Below are positions 57,758 through 64,000 of a stretch of 64,000 bases of DNA, one piece after another. The notes under the pieces were generated by a model. The model had not been told where the DNA came from, ran no database searches, and saw only the letters and a program-made list of their open reading frames with translations. The number at the start of each line of letters is the position of its first letter. Position 1 is the first letter of the stretch. Source of the DNA: Mucisphaera sp965279675. GTDB lineage: Bacteria; Planctomycetota; Phycisphaerae; Phycisphaerales; Phycisphaeraceae. The stretch spans positions 1,426,001-1,490,000 of the forward strand of contig NZ_CBDIIJ010000002.1 of the NCBI RefSeq assembly GCF_965279675.1. Direction: 5' to 3'. The position numbers were made by a program, and so were the translations under genes.

Positions 57758-60175
57758 CTAACCCTCCGACTTGAGCTCCGGTGCTTCGATTTCCTCAGGA
57801 ATCACCCCCTTCACGCTACCGGTCTTAACGATCTCGCGGCCTTTGCCGCCTCGGGAAGATAGCTCGTACTTCGCCGTGTTGATCCGCTGCTCCGCGCCAC
57901 GACCCGTCACCACCGTCAGCGTATCCCGCTCCGTCTCCGCCACCCGCATCCCGATCAGCCGATCGCCCGAACCCAGCTTCAGCACGATCACACCCCGCCC
58001 CGGACCCGACAACGCATTCACCTCGTCCACCCGACAAAGCAGCGCCCGCCGCTGCTCCGAGGCCACCATCAACGTCTCATCATCACCCGCATAAGCCACC
58101 CCCAACACCCGCGCCCCCTTCGCCAGCCGCGCGAACCGCCGCCCCGAACGCGTGCTCGGCTCCGCATACCCCGACAGCGAGAACCGAAGCCCATACCCGT
58201 CATCGCTCACCGCCAACGCATGCGGCACATCCGGCTCGTTCGCCACATCGGTCATGAACCGCTCATCAAGCGAAATCACCGCCACCACCCGCTCGCCATC
58301 CGCCAGCTTGAACAGCTTCTGGATCGGCTCGCCATACCCCGTCGTCGCCGGCAGATCGATGATCCGCGCCGTGTACGCCACCCCGTGACTCGAAAAGAAC
58401 ACCACCGTCGACCGCGTCGACCCACCCACACAAGCCAGCACCCGGTCCCCATCCCGAACACGAGACTTGCCCGGATCCTTGATCTCCTTCTGCCGCTTCA
58501 CCCAACCATCCGCCGTCACCAGCACATGGTTGTCCTCCTCAACAATAAAATCCTCCGCCGCAAACTCAGGATCCGCCGCCCCCTCATCCATCACCGTCCG
58601 CCGCGGCTCGCTCTTGCCAAGCTCCTTGCCCAGCGACTCGATCTCCCCCCGAACAATCTGCCAGATCCCCGAACCCGTGTCCGCCGCATCCGACTTCAGC
58701 AGCTGCCGGATCTCACGAGCCCGCTTATTCTTCTCCTTCAACTCCTCCCGGATCAGGTTGATCTCCAGCCGCGCCAGCCGATACAGCTTCAGCTCCAGAA
58801 TCGCATCCGTCTGCTCCTCATCCAGCCCACCCTTGCCCCCAAACCGCTTCATGAGCTTAGCCGCCGCGTCCGCCTTCCCCTCCGACGCCCGGATGATCTT
58901 GATGATCTCATCCAACGCATCAAACGCGATCGCAAACCCCTCCAGCAGGTGAATCCGCCGTTCCAGCTGAGCCAATTCAAACTCAAGCCGCCGCGTCACC
59001 ACACCCAAGCGGAAATGCAGGAAGTGCCACAACACCTCCTTCAAGCCCAACCGCTGCGGCGCCGCCACCTCCGGATTCTCCGTCGGCACCAGACACGTCA
59101 GATTCACCCCCACATTCACCTGCAAAGGCGTGTGCTTGAACAGATAAGCCATCACCATCTGCTCATCCGCATCCTTCTTGAGCTCAAGCACAATCCGCAC
59201 GTCATCCGTCGACAGATCCCGCACATCCAATAGCAACGGCAGCTTCCGACCGACAATCACCTCCGCGATCCGCTCCACCACCACCGACTTATTCACCCCA
59301 TACGGCACCGACGTCACCAGAAGCTCCTTCGAGCCCCGACCCGCCTTGCCCGCCTGCCACGTCGCCCGCAGCTTCACACTCCCCGAACCCGTCTGGTACA
59401 GCTCACGCAGCGCCGCCTTCTCCGCAATCAACTGCCCGCCCGTCGGAAAGTCCGGCCCCTGAATCGCATCCCTGCCCACAAGCTGATACGGCTTGATCTC
59501 CGGGTTATCCAACAGCTTCAGCAACGCCTTACACACCTCACCCGGCGCATGAGGCGGCACGCTCGTCGCCATCCCCACCGCGATTCCCGACGAGCCGTTG
59601 ATCAACAGATTCGGCAGCCGCGATGGCAACACCACCGGCTCGCTCTTCGTCCCGTCGTAGTTCGGCCGGAAATCAACCGTCTGCTGGCCGATCTCCTGCA
59701 GGATCTCCGCCGACACCCCCGCCAATCGACACTCCGTGTAACGCATCGCCGCCGCCGGATCACCATCCAGCGACCCGAAGTTGCCCGACCCGTCAATCAA
59801 TGGCACACGAAGCGAAAACGGCTGCGCCATCCGCACCAACGCGTCATAAATCGCCGAATCCCCGTGCGGGTGATAGTTACCCATCACATCCCCCACCACC
59901 TTCGCACACTTCCTATGTTTCGCCTCCGCTGTCAGCCGCTGCTGCCACATCGTGTACAGAATCCGACGCTGCACCGGCTTCAAGCCATCCCGCACATCAG
60001 GCAGCGCCCGACTCGTAATCACCGACAACGCATAATTCAGATAACGCTCGCTCGCCGCATCGTGCAGCGAAACAGCGTCAATCACACCACCGCCACCCGA
60101 TCCGCCAGCCCCCGCACTCGCAAACAGATCCGATTCGTCCGTCTTCGTCTTGGTTCGTCCGCGTCGCTTGGCCAA
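57758..60175 (-). CDS. gyrA: DNA gyrase/topoisomerase IV subunit A
   Basis: An 805-aa breaking-rejoining subunit. The catalytic tyrosine is residue 146 in AAAMRYTECRLA. The quinolone pocket reads HPHGDSAIYD, with the wild-type Ser and Asp. The C-terminal beta-pinwheel is present (VVFFSSHGVAYTARI and similar blades), but the GyrA box is altered to SSRGGKG, so gyrase or topoisomerase IV activity cannot be decided. The start is a TTG at 60175 after GGAGGG. It has a Gly-rich N-terminal extension of about 30 residues. Confidence 0.93.
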   Translation of the reverse strand: MAKRRGRTKTKTDESDLFASAGAGGSGGGGVIDAVSLHDAASERYLNYALSVITSRALPDVRDGLKPVQRRILYTMWQQRLTAEAKHRKCAKVVGDVMGNYHPHGDSAIYDALVRMAQPFSLRVPLIDGSGNFGSLDGDPAAAMRYTECRLAGVSAEILQEIGQQTVDFRPNYDGTKSEPVVLPSRLPNLLINGSSGIAVGMATSVPPHAPGEVCKALLKLLDNPEIKPYQLVGRDAIQGPDFPTGGQLIAEKAALRELYQTGSGSVKLRATWQAGKAGRGSKELLVTSVPYGVNKSVVVERIAEVIVGRKLPLLLDVRDLSTDDVRIVLELKKDADEQMVMAYLFKHTPLQVNVGVNLTCLVPTENPEVAAPQRLGLKEVLWHFLHFRLGVVTRRLEFELAQLERRIHLLEGFAIAFDALDEIIKIIRASEGKADAAAKLMKRFGGKGGLDEEQTDAILELKLYRLARLEINLIREELKEKNKRAREIRQLLKSDAADTGSGIWQIVRGEIESLGKELGKSEPRRTVMDEGAADPEFAAEDFIVEEDNHVLVTADGWVKRQKEIKDPGKSRVRDGDRVLACVGGSTRSTVVFFSSHGVAYTARIIDLPATTGYGEPIQKLFKLADGERVVAVISLDERFMTDVANEPDVPHALAVSDDGYGLRFSLSGYAEPSTRSGRRFARLAKGARVLGVAYAGDDETLMVASEQRRALLCRVDEVNALSGPGRGVIVLKLGSGDRLIGMRVAETERDTLTVVTGRGAEQRINTAKYELSSRGGKGREIVKTGSVKGVIPEEIEAPELKSEG

Positions 60176-60246
60176 AATGCCCTCCGTGGCGCTATCCGTG
60201 GCGTCTGCCCCGGCTTAGTTGAACGCGAGTATACGCCCCAAACCGA

Positions 60247-60258
60247 TACCCTTAAAAG
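60247..60258 (+). promoter_or_regulatory. Candidate leaderless -10 box before ruvC
   Basis: TACCCT (60247-60252) is followed by six bases and the ruvC ATG. No Shine-Dalgarno is present. Confidence 0.45.
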
Positions 60259-60771
60259 ATGACCCCCAACCCCGACCCACCAATCATCCTCGGCATCGAC
60301 CCCGGATCAAGAATCACCGGCTACGCCATCCTCGCCCCCACCCAACGGCTCAACGACCCCCGCGTCCTCGAAGCCGGCATCATCAAACTCCCCGCCACCC
60401 AGAACATCGAAGCAAGACTCACCCAACTCCACGCCGACACCCAGGACCTCATCCAACGCTTCAACCCCGCCACCATGGCCATCGAAAAACTCTACGCCCA
60501 CTACGCCCACCCCCAAACCGCCATCGTCATGGCCCACGCCCGAGGCGTCATCCTCCTCGCCGCCCAACAGGCCGGCCTCACCATCGACCACCTCCCCTCC
60601 ACAGAAGTCAAAAAATCCATCACCGGACACGGACACGCCTCCAAAGAACAGGTCCAGGCCGCCATCACCACCCAACTCGGCCTCCCCGAACCCCCCAAAC
60701 CCGTCGACGTCTCCGACGCCCTCGCCATCGCCCTCACCGCCTTCCGCCGAAAAACCCTCCAAACCCTCTAA
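60259..60771 (+). CDS. ruvC: Holliday junction resolvase RuvC
   Basis: Cuts Holliday junctions in recombination, together with RuvAB. The 170-aa protein has all four acidic catalytic residues: Asp14 in GIDPGSRITGYA, Glu76 in AIEKLYAHYAHP, and Asp150 and Asp153 in VDVSDALAIAL. Divergent from gyrA and convergent with valS. ruvA and ruvB are not in the window. Confidence 0.95.
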   Translation: MTPNPDPPIILGIDPGSRITGYAILAPTQRLNDPRVLEAGIIKLPATQNIEARLTQLHADTQDLIQRFNPATMAIEKLYAHYAHPQTAIVMAHARGVILLAAQQAGLTIDHLPSTEVKKSITGHGHASKEQVQAAITTQLGLPEPPKPVDVSDALAIALTAFRRKTLQTL

Positions 60772-60808
60772 CCCCCTCGCGACCCAACCAGACTCCCCTA
60801 ACCCGCCG

Positions 60809-60889
60809 CGTGCCCACAGAACCAAGAGTCCCAATGCCATCCTCCGACCACCCACCCATAACCGGGCCGTGACACGGCCGGGCTCTCAA
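60809..60889. repeat. Third copy of the hairpin repeat family
   Basis: The 17-base word at 60809-60825 matches 54918-54934, and the 15-base word at 60875-60889 matches 54958-54972. The distance between the two words is longer here than in the first copy. It lies between the convergent ruvC and valS, as the others lie between pilC and gyrB. The left arm of the first hairpin is missing. Confidence 0.55.
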
Positions 60890-60969
60890 ACACCCGCTCC
60901 CCCCACCCCGACACCAATACCCCCACCGTCTTCTTCCAGTTGCCGACCGGCGCCAGCAACTCAACCGCC

Positions 60970-63900
60970 CTAAAGCGCCTCCAACTGCCCCCGAACCGTC
61001 TCCTCCTCCGCCTCCGCCGACGCCAACTGGTTCCGCGTCTCCTCCACCAGATGCGCCGGCGCCCCATTCACGTACTTCTCATTCCCAAGCCGACCCTTCA
61101 GATTCTTGATCTGACCCGCCAACTCACCCAGACGCTTCGTCAGCCGCGCATGCTCCGTCTCCACATCCAGCACCCCGTGCACATAGACCTCCACCCCCGA
61201 CACCACCGCCGACGCCGCATCCCCAGGCCGCTCAACGTCCGCACCAATCGACCCACAATCCGCACTCGCCAACCCCAGAATCAAACCTTCGTGCGCCTCC
61301 AGCGACGCCAGCACCTCACCCCCCGCCTTCAACGACACCGTCACCCGATCCCGAGGCGGGACCTTGTTCGCCGTCCGAATCTCCCGAATCCCACCCACCA
61401 CCGCACGCACCAACTCAAACGCTTCCTCCGCCCCCTCATCCACCAACCCGCCATCAAACACCGGCCACGCCGCCGTCGCGAGTAACTCAGAAGGTGCCAA
61501 CGACACCCCATCCACCGACCGATCCGGCGACACCTCACCCAGCGCCTCGAACAACCGCTCGGTGATAAACGGCATCGAGGGATGCAACAACCGCAGCGCA
61601 GCATCAAAACACGCCGCCAACACCCGCTGCTGCGTCACACTCTCCGCCACCGTCGGCTTCACCGCCTCGATGTACCAGTCACAAAGATCACGCCACACCA
61701 GGTCGTAAAGCGTCGTCGCATACGGCGCAAACTCATAACCCGACAACTGCTCCGTCGCCGCCGCCGTCGCCCGCGCAAACCGCGACAAGATCCACCGATC
61801 CGCCAGGCCCAACGCACCCAGTTCCCCACCCGAATCCAGGTCCTTCAGATACCCCAGCGAAAATCGGCTCGCATTCCAAAGCTTGTTCGCAAAACGCTGC
61901 CCGTACTCAAACTTCTCCGACGTATTCCGCGCCAGCGGCGCTTCATCGCTCGGCACAGACTTCCCCGAAGCCACCCCATACGAACTCACCATCTTCTTCG
62001 TCTTGTCCGCCGGACTCACCTGCTCCGGCGCCGCCACCTTCACACCCCCCGACCCCGTCACGAACTTAGGCGTAAACACCTCCCCCGAATGCGGATCAAT
62101 CATGTCCACCGGCATCCGCACGTCCTGCGTCTGCGTCGTCATCGACGTCAACGTAAACCGCATCGCATCCGCCCCATGCGAATGGATGATGTCCATCGGA
62201 TCCACCCCGTTCCCCAGCGACTTGCTCATCTTCTGCCCGTGACCATCCTGAATCATCGCGTGGATAAACACATCCCGAAACGGCAGCCGCCCCAGGAAAT
62301 ACAGGTTGAACATCACCATCCGCGAAACCCACAACGTGATGATCTCCCGCGCCGTACACAACACCGACGTCGGATTAAACCGCTCCAGCAACCCCGCCAT
62401 CTCCCCCTCCGCCGCAGGCCACCCCATCGTGCTCATCGGCCACAACGCCGAAGAAAACCAGGTGTCCAGCACGTCCGGGTCTCGCACAAAGCCAGCGGCT
62501 TCTAGCTTCTTTGATGGCTCCGGATCATCAGTATTAAGACAAACGCTAAGCATGTTCTCCATAACCGACAGATCTGATAGAGGATCGCTATATGCAAATC
62601 CTCTTTTCCAGGTCACTTCTGGATATGACTCACATATTTCACTTGCGATTTCTCCAGCTTTTATTTCTTCTGCACTGAATATCTCTTCAGCAGAGACTTG
62701 TCGCTTCTCAACGGAATCTTTGGTAGCTAAAAAGTCCTGAAACCGCTGCTGTGTTTCTTTACTCGTTTTGAATGTCCACACCGGAATCCGATGCCCCCAC
62801 CAAAGCTGACGCGAAATACACCAGTCCCGGATGTTCTCATGCCACACCTGGAACGTCTTCGCATAACGCGCCGGATAAAACGTCAGACCCGTCGCCTCAT
62901 CCGATCGCTCGAAACCAAGCTGTTCCAGGAGCTCATTCAGCTCGTTGATCTCCAGCTTGTCCTCCCAGCCCTGCTCCACCCGCACGACCAGGTCATCCCC
63001 CTCCGTCTCGATCGAATAGGCCTCATGCGGATAAGCCTGCAACCCTGCCTCCAACGCATCCGCGTCCCCCGTCGTCTTGCGCCACACCCCAGCGACAGGC
63101 ACTTCGAACGGATTCTCCTCAGTCCAAACCGGTCCCGCAGATTCGGATCTTTGCGACGGGGCCATCGCACGCAGCGCCGCCCCCGCCAGCCGATCATCCG
63201 TCACCTTGACATACCACTGGTCCGACAGATAAGGCTCCACCGGCACGTGGCTCCGGTAGCTGTGCCCCACCGCATGGCGGTAAGGCCGCGCCTCCGCCAT
63301 CAGATCCCGCTCCCTAAACCAGCGCACCACCGCCTTCCGAGCCTCCTCCCGCGACAACCCCCAAAACGCTTGTAATTCAGTGTTTTTCTCGGGTTCTTCT
63401 TCCGGGGGCCAGCCGTGATCCTTCGAGATCGACCCGTCCGGCGCCATCACATTGATCGCCGCCAGATCATGCCGCTGACCGATCTCCCAGTCGTTCGGGT
63501 CATGCGCAGGCGTCACCTTCAGGAAACCCGAAGCCATCCGCGCCTTCGCATCCTCCGAGTCCTCATCCGGGATCACCACATAGTCATCCCCGATGATCGG
63601 AATCACCCGCCCCACAATCGGCAGCCGCACCGACTTCCCGATCAGCGCAGCCCGCGGGCCATCCTTCGGGTTCACCGCCACCGCCGTATCCCCGAGCATC
63701 GTCTCCGGCCGCGTCGTCGCCACCGTCGCAAACGCCCCCGTCTCGTTACCCGCCCCATCCACCACCGGATACTTCATGTACCAGAAGTGCCCGTCCACCT
63801 CCTGCATCTCAACTTCGTCATCCGCCAGCGCCGTCTGCGACACCGGGTCCCAGTTCACCAATCGCTTCCCCCGATAAATCAGCCCGTCCTTAAACAGCCG

Positions 63901-64000
63901 GAAGAACGCCTCACGCACCGCCTTCGCGCACACCGGGTCCATCGTGAACCGCTGCCGATCCCAGTCACACGAACACCCCATCTCCCGCAACTGCTCCGTG
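60970..64000 (-). CDS. valS: Valyl-tRNA synthetase (5' end cut by window edge)
   Basis: Charges tRNA-Val. More than 1000 codons are visible, and the start lies beyond base 64000. The editing domain, WWGHRIPVW, DVLDTWFSSALWP, KMSKS (HGQKMSKSLGNGVDPMDI), the anticodon domain and the C-terminal coiled-coil (LTKRLGELAGQIKNLKGRL) are all present. An extra stretch of about 93 residues lies between GHRIPVW and DVLDTWFS. It is coded by unusually AT-rich DNA at about 62496-62775 (24 G+C of 60 in both 62581-62640 and 62641-62700). The HIGH motif lies outside the window. Confidence 0.95.
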   Translation of the reverse strand, partial: TEQLREMGCSCDWDRQRFTMDPVCAKAVREAFFRLFKDGLIYRGKRLVNWDPVSQTALADDEVEMQEVDGHFWYMKYPVVDGAGNETGAFATVATTRPETMLGDTAVAVNPKDGPRAALIGKSVRLPIVGRVIPIIGDDYVVIPDEDSEDAKARMASGFLKVTPAHDPNDWEIGQRHDLAAINVMAPDGSISKDHGWPPEEEPEKNTELQAFWGLSREEARKAVVRWFRERDLMAEARPYRHAVGHSYRSHVPVEPYLSDQWYVKVTDDRLAGAALRAMAPSQRSESAGPVWTEENPFEVPVAGVWRKTTGDADALEAGLQAYPHEAYSIETEGDDLVVRVEQGWEDKLEINELNELLEQLGFERSDEATGLTFYPARYAKTFQVWHENIRDWCISRQLWWGHRIPVWTFKTSKETQQRFQDFLATKDSVEKRQVSAEEIFSAEEIKAGEIASEICESYPEVTWKRGFAYSDPLSDLSVMENMLSVCLNTDDPEPSKKLEAAGFVRDPDVLDTWFSSALWPMSTMGWPAAEGEMAGLLERFNPTSVLCTAREIITLWVSRMVMFNLYFLGRLPFRDVFIHAMIQDGHGQKMSKSLGNGVDPMDIIHSHGADAMRFTLTSMTTQTQDVRMPVDMIDPHSGEVFTPKFVTGSGGVKVAAPEQVSPADKTKKMVSSYGVASGKSVPSDEAPLARNTSEKFEYGQRFANKLWNASRFSLGYLKDLDSGGELGALGLADRWILSRFARATAAATEQLSGYEFAPYATTLYDLVWRDLCDWYIEAVKPTVAESVTQQRVLAACFDAALRLLHPSMPFITERLFEALGEVSPDRSVDGVSLAPSELLATAAWPVFDGGLVDEGAEEAFELVRAVVGGIREIRTANKVPPRDRVTVSLKAGGEVLASLEAHEGLILGLASADCGSIGADVERPGDAASAVVSGVEVYVHGVLDVETEHARLTKRLGELAGQIKNLKGRLGNEKYVNGAPAHLVEETRNQLASAEAEEETVRGQLEAL

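Noticed and set aside
1..64000. CRISPR array, insertion sequence, prophage or integrase
   Set aside because: No spaced direct repeats, transposase, integrase or phage structural genes were found, including next to the low-GC patches.

Overview
The window is a 64-kb piece of a high-GC bacterial chromosome made almost entirely of intact genes. The gene content points to a planctomycete, most likely of the class Phycisphaerae. Signs are the DUF1800/DUF1501 exported-protein pair, an unlinked trpD next to tsaB, a DUF6677 membrane protein, multidomain FHA/GAF and HDOD histidine kinases, a planctomycete-style type IV pilus operon and short GNRA-loop palindromes between genes. This assignment is an inference from gene content, because no rRNA is present.

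Layout. 1-20 kb is mostly housekeeping: iscS and iscR, adk, a Bax1-I membrane protein, a LuxR regulator, a family-5 uracil-DNA glycosylase, an M16-like protein with coaB, and a leftward group (DUF6677, a mini membrane protein, trpD, tsaB, der). It continues with a very acidic mini-protein, two NUDIX hydrolases (the second at 42.4 kb), an AraC regulator with a long structured leader, two exported proteins, a glycosyltransferase with panC, and prmC. 21-25 kb holds dnaA behind a cluster of DnaA-box-like sites, a tRNA-Tyr whose 3' end overlaps dnaA, and an HNH nuclease. 25-33 kb is a signalling block (HTH-receiver, HDOD-kinase, pseudo-receiver-GAF, FHA-GAF-kinase) with argH inside it. 33-36 kb is the DUF1800/DUF1501 pair. 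36-40.5 kb is a surface-glycan tailoring cluster of methyltransferases, a sulfotransferase, a glycosyltransferase and a Kdo-kinase-like protein. lepA and an Ap4A-type NUDIX follow. 43-54.8 kb is a type IV pilus operon (pilin, pilMNOPQ, TPR lipoprotein, HD-GYP, STAS, pilB, pilC). 55-64 kb holds gyrB, a lipoprotein gene, gyrA, ruvC and most of valS.

Points that stand out. argH is a composition mosaic, with its last three quarters far lower in GC than its first quarter and its flanks. A low-GC segment of valS matches an insertion before the KMSKS half, and an FkbM methyltransferase sits in another low-GC patch ending in a 24-codon ORF joined to lepA. Several genes lack a Shine-Dalgarno and instead have a TANNNT box exactly six bases before the ATG, which suggests leaderless mRNAs. 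The + strand is G-rich on the left and C-rich on the right of the dnaA area, which is the polarity expected of a terminus. gyrB begins with a polyproline tail encoded by runs of six to eight C. The pilus operon carries its own HD-GYP and STAS genes just before pilB.

All calls come from reading the sequence and from knowledge of protein families. No database search was possible.
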